Assembly: GCF_001039355.2 (NCBI RefSeq) | Contig: NW_019775425.1 | Span: 743,706 to 801,663 of the forward strand | DNA from: Lingula anatina | Lineage: Eukaryota > Brachiopoda > Lingulata > Lingulida > Lingulidae | Length of the DNA: 57,958 nucleotides | Direction: 5' to 3' | In this document: in pieces, positions 23,836 through 36,470 of the stretch | How the letters are laid out: each line of letters begins with the position of its first letter | Numbering within the stretch: position 1 is the first letter of the stretch | Notes under the pieces: model-generated | The model's database searches: none | The model's input: only the letters and a program-made list of their open reading frames with translations | Told to the model about the DNA's origin: nothing | Translations under genes and position numbers: made by a program

Positions 23836-25618
23836 GGAGAGATAGAGAGATACTGTTTTGTAACAATGTGTTCGAGTTTTAGATATAAGAGAATCCAAAT
23901 GTATACATACATCACCTGAAAGTTTAATTCATTAAATGTACTTATTCGTTAGAAAAACCAATTGGAACAATAGTTAAATTTAACTGGTTTTGCTTTCAGC
24001 CGTCAACCCACCGCCTCTGTGCGCGGGTCTACCTGGCGTTGCAACATGGTGCACTATATTCTATAACATGAGTTACGAGCCAGGGCACTTAGGGGGATGT
24101 CTGAGATACGAGTTACGATTCCTAACACAAACACTACTCAGAGTTCCAGCTGGTTGTTTTTACTTCCCGGGAAACCACCTGCACCCACAAATCATACAGC
24201 GCTACATGCGTCCTGTGCAACGAGTGGATCCTCTGCGTTCTCACACTAAGGAAGGCGGTCGAAATTATTTTCTTATGCACCAGGTCCGACAGCAACCGGG
24301 TTCAGTATTTAGGGGGGTCATGCGGGAATTTGATAATAGCATTGAACGATCTGGTTACCATGTGCTAACGTCCGATAATGGTAACGAACGGTCTGGTTAC
24401 CACACGCTGAGGACAGAGGATGTGATGACCAAATCCAGTAATGGCACTGGATGTAGCTGCTCAGGAAACAAGTGTGGTTGCTGTGTCCAAGCGGTGTTTA
24501 AGCCATTGCAGGTCAACGATACTGGTGAGTGATTGTCGGGTATAAGAAAATTACAAGTTTAAAAAATAATCACCTGGAAGGATGTGCATAGTGAGAACAC
24601 CATGTAAAGCCATTTAGCAATTTATATGTAAAACGTTTCTACCATATCTCTACCATTGTATTTGATAGTAAATTTGCATGTGACAAATATTTGTTGAATT
24701 AAAAATGTTATCTAAAACAATTCCATCTTTTTATGTTCAGTTTGCGCCAATTTCACCTTGGATACGAAAAATGATGTAAGTTTTTGTCTGGGGGAGATTA
24801 AAGAAAATTTTTATATTTCTTAAAGTCGGGTACTATTGATTAAATCTGCACTTGGAATATTAGAATGTGTTGTTTCTTACTTTAAATGTAGACCCAGTAC
24901 AATGAAACTGATCTAAATTTATCTTTTCCTGCAAATGTTCCTTCCAGACCTTAAACGTTGTTGTTACCATCAACGACAACGTTCTCCTTAACGAGACAGT
25001 GGATGGTAAGAATATGCACCTTACATTTATGGTCTACTTATTATTACTTGTATCTTTTTGCAACACAAATATTTGAAGCATTGCTTTGCTTGCTCTTTTA
25101 TGCTGACAGTGCACAACAGAAAATCAAATGAACAGTTCTATTAACCCCAATGCATTTAGACTGCCTGAAAATGGTATTCTCTCAAACTTTGTAAATGTAA
25201 AACATCCATAGTTTTGCTCAGTAAGCCTTGTCTTAATGAATACTTCAGCCATCAAATGGAAATAACGATTGAATAAATAAACATATATTCAATTTCATTG
25301 TTTATCTTTTCAGCTCACAATCCCCCACCCCTTTGCCAAGGAATGCCTGGTATTGGTACATGGTGCACCATATTCTACAACATGACATACAACCCCTTTG
25401 GAGGCTGCATGAAGTTTGAGGTTCGCATCTTAGGAAAGACGGTGTTAACAATACCAGCTGGCTGCTTTCACTTCCCTGGAAAATTACATAGGCCTCACAG
25501 AAAACTAGAAGAATTGGACCATCTTGCCCATTTTCTTAAGAAACAGTCAATTTCCAGAGGGCCTTCACATCTTGAAAGCCAAATGGAAAAGGGTGAAATT
25601 TTTGTACCCCACAAGTAG
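21525..25618 (+). CDS. Secreted cysteine-rich protein with two DUF4773-like domains, 8 exons
   Basis: Exons: 21525-21627, 22325-22468, 23408-23442, 23676-23733, 24000-24524, 24741-24775, 24948-25005, 25314-25618; 1263 nt, 420 aa, all phases consistent. The first exon encodes a short hydrophobic signal peptide (MQLTSCIVICILGLLL) and ends in phase 1. Each domain has the same order: CxCx4CxCC, then C-x-NFT, then an LNV strand ending LLNET, then NPPPLC, TWCTIFYNM, GGC and PAGCF. The pattern resembles the DUF4773 family of secreted proteins of unknown function. Conserved Asn-x-Ser/Thr sites suggest N-glycosylation. A roughly 90-residue hydrophilic linker, itself carrying two copies of ERSGYH, separates the domains within the 525-nt exon. 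The first exon is the least certain: I chose it because it gives a signal peptide, a phase-1 donor (G|GTAGGT) and a TATA box upstream. Function unknown; extracellular location is inferred. Confidence 0.85.
23777..23850. repeat. (GT)n-(GA)n microsatellite
   Basis: Compound dinucleotide repeat in intron 4 of the DUF4773-like gene. Confidence 0.95.
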
Positions 25619-25901
25619 TTGTGATTTAGTGCAGTTGTGAATTTTGTTGGTGCCCTAGGCATGACTGGTTTCAAAGCAAAGGCCTGTTTCACTTAGTCTA
25701 AAGTTCTTGGGCTTAGTCGGCTAACACTGGATGGCAGAATAGATCAAAGAATAATTATGAAGCATAGAACAGAGTAAAAAAAATGACATATGGTAACTAT
25801 ACTTCAATAGTGTAATCTTTTATTCAATTGTTTATATTTAGTTTCATGTACAAGTACAATAATTTACACTAGTCCCCTTACTGTGTCAGTACATCTGTAC
25901 A

Positions 25902-25924
25902 AATAAAAATGACTAGATCAATAA
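25902..25924 (+). terminator. Two poly(A) signals of the DUF4773-like gene
   Basis: AATAAA occurs at 25902-25907 and 25919-25924, about 285-300 nt after the stop codon at 25616-25618. On the opposite strand, possible PDPK1 poly(A) signals (AATAAA read on minus) lie at 26065-26070 and 25819-25824, so the two 3' ends abut or overlap. Confidence 0.5.
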
Positions 25925-25929
25925 AATTC

Positions 25930-27247
25930 TTTTGAACACTGTTCACAGACAAGTTGCTTTCAAACCTTAGACTGCACCTAAACAGATATTTCAAGTACAC
26001 AATTCTAAAGAGGTTCAAGCATTTTCTCTTATTCAGTGAAAGGGGCACCAAATAATATCCCAGATTTATTTGTTGTCACCATGCACCACAATTGTTTTTC
26101 CGATACCAATCTTCAGATGCATTTTTTTTTCTGTTGAGATCCCTAATAAATAAAAAAACTGGTTTAAGCAGATTGCAAACATTGTTCTGTACCATGTTAA
26201 TGCATTGTTTTTCTCTCTACCTCAGTGAAAGCACAGCTCCAAATACATTTCCTATTCTCCCACTAAAGAACACATATGCTATACTGATCCTTCACAACCC
26301 AGCTGTGGCTGCTATGACCATTAACAGATTTCAGATCCACTCTCCATTTTTTTGCCTACATATTTTTTCCAAAGTGCTTCAATCAATCCAATAGCAGAGA
26401 CGTAATGTAATTGCAACAGTTAACTCTATAAAATAGGTCTAGATAATGCTGACTACGTTCTCATCTTATACAAGCACAATACATACACGAGGAATAATGC
26501 TAGCTCTGAGTAACCAACACAGTTAACAACTCCTATATATATCATGTATATGCATCTTTTTGAAAAATGAGTTATAATGGTTATACCAATTTTTCAGTTA
26601 ATACCACAAAATACATAACCAGATACATCAAAACCATATCGGCAATTTTGTCCTGCCAATACAAAAACTTCCACATTCTGAATATCTACCAAGCAGCACT
26701 AGTTTACTGAGAGAACCCGAGAAGGCATAACCACAGGACAAGAAGCTGAATAAACTGCTTTTACCACTATTATATAAATATGTATATCTGTTCATGTCTG
26801 TGTATGCACATCTTACATATACCTAACAAGAATACAAAACAGGACGTTTGTCATCCATATGGGTACTATGATAACTGCAAGCATTTGCCTACTGAATGAT
26901 TTCTTACATCTAAATGCAACCAGTGCATGTGGGCTTATTTTTGACACACACACCACTGAAAGTAACAAGCTAGGTGCTACCTAGCCTTCTTGAATTCTAC
27001 CAGATAACATCCTGGGTTTCCCAAGGTTTTGGATTGATTTAAACAATTGGCCCTTCTAGCTCCTATACTTAAACATATATTCCAGTAGCTACATCCTTGG
27101 GAACGTATCTTTGTACACAGAAGACTCTGAAAGAAAATGTATTCCAGGAAATACTTCAGGGATGTCCATTCCATGTGTTTAAGACTAAAAATGTGACGTC
27201 CTGGGCCAATTCTTTTTGCTCTTTTCCTTGCACTGTATTCTTGAGGC
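25930..27247 (-). other. Likely 3' UTR of PDPK1, no other gene seen
   Basis: AT-rich sequence between the end of the plus-strand DUF4773-like gene and the PDPK1 stop codon. No exon with coding character was found on either strand. I interpret most of it as PDPK1 3' untranslated region, because the first minus-strand AATAAA after the stop is about 1.2 kb away, at 26065-26070. Confidence 0.4.
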
Positions 27248-30200
27248 TCATTTCTTGACAACTTTAGGGGTCCCAAAATACCTATCCCACACTTCCTGTA
27301 TTGATTTCACCCACTCTAGAGCATAGCCATCTGGGTCATCTAAATAGTATGTTCTTTTTGGCTAAAATCAGAAAATAAAAATCATTTGAGTAAAGATGCA
27401 TTTGAGCATTTTTTATGCATTGTATAATGAAAGCTCACTTGAATGTTATACACTGCAAGTTTGTAACCTTAAATAAACAACAAATGTGCAAAGTTGTCTT
27501 ATTTCAGCCTCATATACATCAAATCAAAGGCATAAAATGTAAGAACATGATGCTCACAGTATGAACATAGAAAATGTGGAAATTTTTAGCCTCTGGTCTC
27601 AGTTCTCTGGACCATGGTATCTGTCCCTTAAGAACCATATTAACTGGATCCACATAGTAAAGGTGTGGCCCCTCTGTTAGCAACATCATCCTTCTTCTAG
27701 AGAACAAACCCTAAAAAGATTACCAAACATTTAAGACGGTTAATCTTTATCAAAACTCCTGTATTCTCTTTACAGTGTACATAAATAATCTATATGTCAT
27801 ATACTCCCAAAGACTAACAAAGTTTTGGGTAATTAAATGTTCTGGTCATTTGAAAATTTAAAGAATATCCAAGTTATGGTCGTATTCCAAAAAGAGCACA
27901 CACATATGCATTTGGTACAGGATTATTTCCTGAAAACATTCTTGAATCATGCCTACCCTTTTTTTATCCACCAAGCCTTGTTTCAGTACTAAGTGATTTT
28001 CTACAAACTTATGGTAGATGTTTTCCCGCTTCTGTTTTTCTATCAGTTCACTATGCTCTTGTTCTGTCATCCTAAAAGTAAGTCAAATTCATATTAAGTG
28101 GCTTTATTCTGTCCAACACCTGACTGCTTACAAAAAGTGTTATATTTATTTCAACATCAGAAATATACATTACAAAACAACTATTTCAAAGTTTAACAGC
28201 CAACATATTAACTACCCTTCACAAAATTCAAAACTGCATTTTGTTCCCCATTGCTACATATATATACCTGCAAACATGTGTGACTTTGATTCAGAACATT
28301 AATTCGAAGACAGTTTACAAATCTTAAAAAGTTACTTACATGTTGTCAAAGCTCTCCTCATGCATGCAGTCTGTCTTGTCATCCACTTCTACCTTGCATA
28401 ACAGCTGACTGATGTGCATTTCATCATAACCAGGCTACAAATAACACAAAAACAACTTTTATTACATCTTATTGCAAGGAATTATAATTCTTAAAAGAGT
28501 ATTGTACATAAAGTGGGCCAGACAATTAAGCTGATCATACTGAGTGCATTTAAGTGAGAATCTTCACAGATATAGATTGATCCTGCGGGACGGATAACTT
28601 TTAATCTGAACACAGCCCAAATCTATAGTCATTATAATTACTGTGTAGAAAATGGCAAGCTAACCAACCTTGAGATCCTTGTACAGATTGTCATTGTCTC
28701 TGTTTTTGTTTAGGGGTTCTAAAGGGGGTTTCTGATTGATCAAATCATCCCATTTTATGCCTTTGAGAAATGAATGGGTCTTCAATGGTCCATAACCACC
28801 TTCTTCCTCACAGCCAATACGCTTTGTGGGATCCAGTTGCTATAGAAATATGTAAATTAATATCAGAAAATCAAGGGTTCAAATAGAGGTAAAATAACAT
28901 AAATAAGTAATATAAATGTAATCACAAATTAAGTTCTTAGGAAAAAACAACAGCAACCTAAAAATGTAATCTATGGCAAAAAACCTTTGAAGTAGAATGA
29001 AGTGGACCTTTTCCAATAATGCAGTTTTCAATTTTACAATTGTACTTACTATTAGCTTGTCCACAAGATCTCTAGCATCTGGATCAAATCCTTCAGGAAA
29101 GGCATAATCAACTTTCACAATTTTCTGGAAAATTTCATATTCATGTCTGAAAGATAAAAGAAGAATTTTAAATATGATGGACAAATCAAGTCACCAACAG
29201 AAAACATTTTAACTAAGAATGAAACACTTAATTAAAACCAGTGAAAACAGAATAAAAGTTAAAAATCATTTCAGTTACCTTAATAATTTCCTAAACCCAA
29301 TATTTTTTTATCAGAAGAGCACATATGTAATATCACATTCATCCATAAACTTAGCATTTCATTACCATCAAAGATTATATATTCATTCCAATATGAGAGA
29401 GGTGTGTGTATATACTGACCTTCCTCTAAATGGTGTCAATCCACCTAATAATTGGTATATTATACAACCCAAAGCCCATAAGTCCGAGCTATAAGAAGAG
29501 AGAGTTTATAATCAAGTTTTTATAAATACACACAAAAAGCTGACAGAAATTCATTTTAATTCAAATTTAAGCATAAAGTGTGCAAGTTAATTATTCACTG
29601 TAACTATTGCTCTGATTGATAAGGACTGTTGTGCATCTTTCATCAGTCGATCAGTTATTTTAGCATATGAATAGAAAAGGCACAGCATTATCAGCTCTAA
29701 TACACTTTCTTCTTACTAAAAAATAACTTTATTAAATATTATAGTTTCTTCTAGTCCAGCTACACTTACCTGCAATACGTTGTCTTACTAGTGAGCACTT
29801 CTGGAGAAACATACTGAGCTGTTCCTACAAATGAATTACGCCGCCTTCCAGCATTAGAGTCTAAAACAAGAATGGTAACAGGTGAACAATCGATCCACTC
29901 AGATATTAAGGATACTGTTAGTGTTTTCCAAAATCTCCTTATGTCCTGCCTAACATACATTCTTTTAGATAAAAAAATAAATCTTCAGTGTTCAGTGACT
30001 TAATTAATTAACATTGACACAGATGTCATCTTACGGGTGACGTCATAACTGCAATTTTGGGGTAAAAATTGAAAATTTGGTTTCTCTCATTTCTCCTTTA
30101 CCTGAGAACCCACGAACATGGTTTTAACACAAATTTAATGACACCATTTAGTACTCAGAAACCCTGCCAGCAATTTTTCTTAAAAGTCTTAGTTTCGATA

Positions 30201-33200
30201 TTATCATTATCCAGCTTTTTTTTTTTCAAAATACTTTGTTTACACATAATGATGATAACAACAGCATCTTTTAGTTTTAGCTGCTAGAATAAAGTTCAAA
30301 TTTTCACTAAATGAATTAAGTGACAACATAACATCACAATGATGTTAATCATAACAGGCCCAAAAACTATTAATATTAGTTTGATCTTGGATATGAATCT
30401 TATACAATTATTTTCAAATTCCTTACCTTCATTTGTGTTGTTTTGAACCTCTCTTTTTATAATTTTAGCTGAGCCAAAATCTGTTATTTGTATGTGCATG
30501 TTGTCACCAAACAGAATGTTTTCAGGCTTCAAATCTCTGAAATAAAAATTTGCAAGAAATTGATAGTATATGTGCCAACACCTTTTGCCCTCTACCCCAT
30601 CTAATTTGTCAACTTATTCATTTTATTTCATCAACACAATGTTAAACATACATCCCATAACTGACTGTTAATCTCAAGAGAATCATGTGACTACTTCAAT
30701 AAATGCTTTCTACTTACCTATGGATAATCCCTTTTCCATGTAAGTGTTCTAATGCTGATACAATTTCTGCTGTATAAAAGCGAGTCTGTTCCAGACTAAA
30801 AGAACCCATTTTATTCAGATATTCAAACAATTCTCCTCTTCTTGCATAACTCAAACAAAAGTCTACACACACTGTTAAGGTTACACAACAGTCCTTAGTC
30901 AAATATTGTACACAATTACTAATAATAAATTATATAATAAATAAGAAAAAAATATTTTAGGTGCTTCAACTGACATGCCAAATTGGGTATCCACGCGAAA
31001 CATGAAGTGTGAAATAGCAAAAATTTGCTTACTTTCATTTTTTTTTGTTGACATTACACGTGTCAATTTTTGAAGGATGAGTCTAGTGACAGATTCTGAT
31101 GACAGAGTCATATTCCAAGTACTGTTTATCTAACCACCACTGACAAGTATGATAGGACCCTCGAGGCAAGAAGGAAAATTAAAAAAAAAAAAAAGAAATT
31201 TCCTATACATAAAAAAGTTCTACCTTTTTGACATTTACAATTATTTTCAACAAATGTTACAGCTATTTTCTATAATGACAGAATGAGTATTACCATATCC
31301 ATGGGATTTGGATAATGTTCTTGATATTATAAGGATACATAACCTATCCATGTCTTGAAATGTGAAGTACATCCTTACAAAAAATGGGTGGTTTATCATA
31401 GCAAATACTTCCTTCTCTCTGTGAACATATTCCGTTTTATGCTCTTTGATGATGAAACGTTTTTCAAGTACTTTCACTAAAAATGAAATTAAATACACAA
31501 ATCAAGTTAAATTATTCCAGGTAATCCATAAAATTATCTTTACTTTGAGAGGATAAGTATTTCTATAGATGTTAATTTAAACTAACAGATGGAATGTGAT
31601 AACTTAAAAGTTTCCTGAACATAAAAATATTTTAACGGAAAAGAAGTTTTTTTTCTTAAATTCATGACGAAATTGAGAGAGAAAATCTAATATAATGAAC
31701 AACATTTTAATCTTCAATAATGCAAATAAAATACAGTGATTTAAATATTATCCCTTTAGTGTTACCAAGTCATCATTGAAGAATTCTGCCACTTTTACCA
31801 TGCTTAAAGCTTATTATATAAATAAATTTTAAAAAACATACTTGCGTATTCTTTTCCTGTGCTTACTTCTTTCACCAAAAATACCTAAATTAGAAAAGGG
31901 CTTAGTGTGAGTAACACTGTACACTTTGACTGCCAATTAACCTATATGGTATATAGTGTAATTTTCAAAGCCAAAATTTCAAAATTAAGGACAAAGAATC
32001 TGACAAACGGTGAAAGTCCCGTTAAAAAAATCACATTCAGGAAATGGAGGGTTAATGTCAATTTTAGCATTTAACAGCACCAAATTGAAACTGCTTCCTA
32101 ATGACCTAATACCAAAATGTTAGGTCTGACATACACAGGTAAACCACAGAATTGGTACAGGTGCCAGTTAATTAAATTTCTGTGATTCATGCAACCAAAA
32201 CATTACTATTAAAAAAAGTTAAAGTTCACTCAGCATGAAATGTCAAGGGGTTCTGGGCATAGGAATGACTGACTCACTGTTGAATAAGATCCCTCTCCTA
32301 TGACCTTTCCAAACAGAAAGTCTTCTGGCTTCTTTTTCATCTGCTTCATACTACTTCTTTTACTCATTTTGTTGTCTGTTCCTTGGCCATCACTCCGTTC
32401 CCCTTGGGGTACTGGACTAGAGGGTTCTTGGGAAGAGGGGCTCTTCCGCTGAGTTTCACTCTGAGTAAAAAAAAGTTGAATATACTTAACATCATCTTTT
32501 ATAACTTTCAAATAATTTTGTCTATTTATATCAAATTTTGTGGTTTACTTGGAAGACATTAAAAGAAAAAACATCTTGAAAACTTTTCTGAAACCTTCAT
32601 TTGGTTATTTGGTTTACCTGAAATATTTTTAAAAGATGGTACATTTAACAAAAATATATATAATTTAATGGAGAACTAGGTCGTATTATGGGTATCAGCA
32701 CATTCAGGTTGAACAGGTGCTCATTTGGACTAACATGTAATATCTTTTCCACAAGAAATATGAAGGTGAAATTGTCTTTCATACTTATGTTTCACAGGAT
32801 CTATAATTGTGTTTTGCTGATCATGAGTAATAATCACCTCTCAATCTGTCATAACAAGTACATGACAATATGTTGTCTTAATAAATAATAGATGAGATTG
32901 GTATCTGACCTTTCTATGTCCCACAGTGAAAGTAATAAAACCCTAGACACCATGCAGACTAGAACATTTCAGGGAATTCAGAACAGAATGCACTCAATCA
33001 ATAATACTGCTTTCAGTGTGGCATAATAAACCAATTTCAACAAACTGATAGCACCATTAAGATCATAAACTTGTAATATATCTTTCTCCTAAAAAAAAAA
33101 GAAAAAAAAAAATCTCCTAGCACAAAATTGGTCACATATGATCACAATGCAGTGCATTAATGCTGTCACACTGGCCTGTTCTAGTGCTTTTGCTTTGTCT

Positions 33201-34374
33201 CCTGTGTAGAGCCCCAAATTCATGTTGTAGGACTTCTGTTTAACTTCTTCCTTACTTAAGAAATTACAAACAAAGAGCCCACTGGTACTAAGAATATCAG
33301 ATGAAGAATAGAACAAAGAATTATTATCTGAAGTGTTATCTTAACCGTTGCATACATTAGTCTAATTCAATGTACATGCGGCCTAGAATCACCATTAGCT
33401 ATCCATATTTCATCATTTGCTGTAACAAAGGTTGAAAAAACTTTGAATATTTGGATTTGTCAAATTAAATATTGCGTAAATCTCATTCTTAAATTGATGC
33501 ATTTTTAGGCAAAATGAGAAAATAAAAATATTTAAATGTATAACCATTAATCAAGACATGCAGTGATAATGAATTTTTATGCCAAAAAAAAAAAAAAAAA
33601 AAAAAAAAGAAGAAGATTCTTTTCTAGCAGAGTTCAAATTCTCAACTTTAAAAGAATGCAAACATCATGTTTCTGCCCCTTCACTAGTATTCTAAATATT
33701 AGCTTATTTGGATTGTAACTTTTAATATAACTATGTAGCAGGATGTAACTCTATAATCTTATTATAAAATCATGACAGCCATTCAGAAGGAAATATACAG
33801 TGAAATGTAAGAAATTATTATGCTGAATCACAACTGAATGTCAAAAGCCCAACAAAACAAAAAGAATATCACATATTATGACAGATAATGTAGATTTTAA
33901 TGCCACCTACAACACCTATGAGTGGTTTCATTTCAAAAGTACTACTAGCATTAACGTCGGTAAAAAAGGAATAAAAATCGCGGTAGTAAATTAATATTTC
34001 TATCTTATAAAATAGATACATTACTGTACACACGAGTTTCTGAATAACTCTGTTGGGCCTGCTAGTATTCATTAAAGTACACTGTGTAACTGGAGCATCC
34101 AAACACAATGTTACTTTCTACCGACAAAGCAAGGCTGTTATTAAAACTTGAGTGGCAATAACAAAACTGCAACAGGAAGCTCGTGGTTTGAAGCATGTTT
34201 TCACATTAATAGACAACATTCAAATATATTGCAGGGCGACCAGAACACCAAACCACATCAAAACAAGTCACCAGTTCAGTTGGTATGCAAAATAATCTTA
34301 CCATGGCCTTTATATTCGATGTTTTTATCTTCTACTGCCAACAGTTCTGTCTGGTGGCGGCCATCTTCCTGCAT
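27248..34374 (-). CDS. PDPK1: 3-phosphoinositide-dependent protein kinase 1 (PDK1)
   Basis: Coding exons in transcript order: 32460-32278, 31884-31842, 31476-31339, 30862-30718, 30536-30427, 29860-29770, 29488-29420, 29146-29050, 28839-28669, 28434-28340, 28071-27957, 27710-27558, 27361-27248; 1524 nt, all in frame (507 aa with stop), versus 556 aa in human. Kinase landmarks: glycine loop GEGSYSTV; the catalytic Lys in YAMK, split by an intron; HRDLKPEN; DFGSAK; activation loop [13 protein letters not shown] with the autophosphorylated Ser; SDLWALGC. The C-terminal PH domain keeps the basic GLFSRRR lipid-binding stretch, [11 protein letters not shown] and [14 protein letters not shown]. Family role: PDK1 phosphorylates the activation loop of AGC kinases such as AKT, S6K and SGK at PIP3-containing membranes. 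A likely first exon ends at 34302 (ATG at 34374), but splicing it directly to 32460 gives a stop two codons later. So either an exon is missing from my model or translation starts at the ATG at 32367, giving 476 aa. Confidence 0.93.
33584..33608. repeat. Poly-A run
   Basis: 25-nt A-run in the 5' intron region of PDPK1. Confidence 0.9.
34302..34374 (-). other. PDPK1: Probable 5' exon of PDPK1 with upstream ORF
   Basis: On the minus strand an ATG at 34374 opens 24 codons and ends at a strong donor (G|GTAAGA) at 34302. The phase (1) does not fit the next recognised exon (phase 0). Joined directly, the frame ends at once in TGA, making a 25-codon upstream ORF. A second short ORF starts from the ATGGCCGCC context 9 nt further in. 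No intermediate exon with matching phases was recognised between 32461 and 34301. Confidence 0.45.
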
Positions 34375-34583
34375 AGACGGAAGAAACACTGATTCTTGCG
34401 TAAGAGCTTCCTGTCTAAAATCCAGATTTAGGCACGTTTTATGGATGAATGTAATAGCTAATAAAATTTTAAATGAAAAGAAAAGTTCTATCTGTATACA
34501 GGAAAGTTAATTTTAAGATAGATTTACGTAAACTTTATCATTTTACCAACTTTTCATATGAATTTGCCTTACGGTTCTCACGT

Positions 34584-34591
34584 TGACGTCA
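34584..34591. promoter_or_regulatory. Palindromic CRE (TGACGTCA) upstream of PDPK1
   Basis: A full cAMP-response-element palindrome lies about 210 nt upstream of the first PDPK1 ATG. CREB/ATF sites of this form are typical of proximal promoters. The same octamer also occurs by chance in coding exons 8 and 23 of the ATPase and in an intron near 30037, so position is the main support. Confidence 0.4.
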
Positions 34592-34697
34592 TTTCAATCT
34601 GAATCATCCGGGTATCGATGATGGCTGCACTATTTACCCACGACGACTGATTCATTGCTAAGCAGTCAAGTAAATTTCAGGTTTGTAGAATCCGACT

Positions 34698-35054
34698 TTA
34701 TTGATACATATCACGTGCAATAGAGAGACAGCTGTTTTATTTTATATATTAGAAACTCTTAACGTTCGGGTTAGGCAAATTGCAATAGACGTCTGTCAAC
34801 AAGGGCACCTATTTCCTGATTTGGAGGTAGGGGAAATTGACACCCTTTTGCAAGATGATCCTATTTTTACCTTGGCTTACCTGTATCATGAACATTTAAC
34901 AAATCGACTGAGAGACGTTTTACTTGAATGTTGCGTGTTTGATGGTTTTTTAACTCTCTTTGTTAACCTGACAGTGATTTGCATCAATGTTTTATACAGA
35001 CTCGGTACTCGTAATTCAATTATCCAGACTCATCAGACGTGTCCTGTTTGTTGA
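34698..35054 (+). other. Unassigned open frame, possible exon
   Basis: An open frame of more than 110 codons without an ATG start, just upstream of and divergent from PDPK1. It reads like soluble helical protein at first (VRVRQIAIDVCQQGHLFPD) and becomes hydrophobic at the end. I do not recognise it. Candidate acceptors precede it (TTTCAG at 34675-34680, TTAG near 34751), but no clean donor was identified. It could be an exon of a divergent gene or a chance open frame. Confidence 0.2.
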
Positions 35055-35785
35055 CTGTTACATAATCTTGTAACCACATTACCGTTGGGAGGCAAAGGGG
35101 TATTAATCTACATTATCTATACTGGCAGTAAGTAAACCATGTCTGTGAAAGTATAAAATGTAATATCACATGGATATATCATGCATACATGAAGTTTGGT
35201 CATGTGTCCCACAGTTATATTTTCTCTTTCCATATATCTGGCAGAGCTATTTATCTTTTCCAGTTCAGACCTCTAAGACACTAAGGTAAATGCCCTGTAA
35301 CATATATAAATTATTAGCACTAGTTCCTTAAACAGCAAATAAAATCCACATGGTAAAATATGATTTGACATAAGTACTAGCTAAACATGCATCTTTAAAA
35401 AGCAATTTTTTAAAACGATGAAAATCCTTAAGTAATAGTACTTGATGTCAATATTTTTTCTGAAACCCACTGGGTGACATGTCAGTCTCAGGGCGCATTC
35501 CCATAAATACCAACGGTCTGCAGACTACTAGTATGTAGATCAATCCAGCTCTGTGGGGACTTTTGCTGAATGCAGTCAGTTGAACAGATTAACATGCCTT
35601 CTCTTGGCATTGAGTAGAATACAGACAAGCTGATTATTATATGAGTCAAGGAAGCATGTCATTCAGTTAAGCTGATTGCACTCATTGAAAGTCCCCACAT
35701 AGTTGAATCAAATTACATACACCCAATGGTGTCTACAGTAGCCCCTACATGAACCCGAAGTGACTGGCCAGTCATTTAGACTTAA

Positions 35786-36050
35786 ATTCTTTATTAGGAA
35801 ATGTAAAATAAAATAAAAGATAGGATCCAAGTGCAGGGATGTTGAGCAATGATTCACGAGAAGGAGAAAATTGCTCTTTTTTCAAAGATAATACAATTTG
35901 GTGGGATCTTGGTTAAGATTCTTTATTAGGAAATGTAAAATAAAATAAAAGATAGGATCCAAGTGCAGGGATGTTGAGCAATGATTCACGAGAAGGAGAA
36001 AATTGCTCTTTTTTCAAAGATAATACAATTTGATGGGATCTTGGTTAAGA
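35786..36050. repeat. 132-bp tandem duplication
   Basis: Units 35786-35917 and 35918-36050 are nearly identical, with one visible change (GGTGGG versus GATGGG). Each contains a roughly 45-bp segment beginning AGTGCAGGGA that also occurs, diverged, at 10808-10854 in the ATPase intron. Confidence 0.9.
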
Positions 36051-36470
36051 TAACTCTAAGGTGACCCAATTCATCCAGTACAAGTCTAGATCTTCATCTT
36101 TCTTCTAAAAATACTACCAATGCACAGGTATAACTTGGCTCTTATTTACTGGTAATATAAGTATTTTAGGTATAAGCAAGTTTTTTCATCCTGCTGTGTA
36201 CATGTGCACTTGGCGGTATGCATAAAGTGTAGTTCTGAGGAGCTGATATTTAGATGTACAGTGAAGACTGGTTCTTGCCTTAAAACTACATAGAGCACAT
36301 TCAGAACACATGATCTGCAGACCAACTGATCTGCCAAATAAATATGTCTGACCCCGTTTAAGAGCAAATCATTTAATTCCCTGATGTGGAGGCGGGGCCT
36401 CCATCATGGGAGTAGCTGTATTGCTTTTAAGTTGGTCGGTCACATTTAGTCCGCAGATCTGTTAGTCAGA

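Noticed and set aside
32880-32955. Minus-strand ATG with donor near 32908 as missing PDPK1 exon
   Set aside because: Its phase-2 end does not fit the phase-0 start of the exon at 32460.
34148-34510. 120-codon plus-strand frame
   Set aside because: Antisense to the PDPK1 5' exon and promoter; no recognisable protein.
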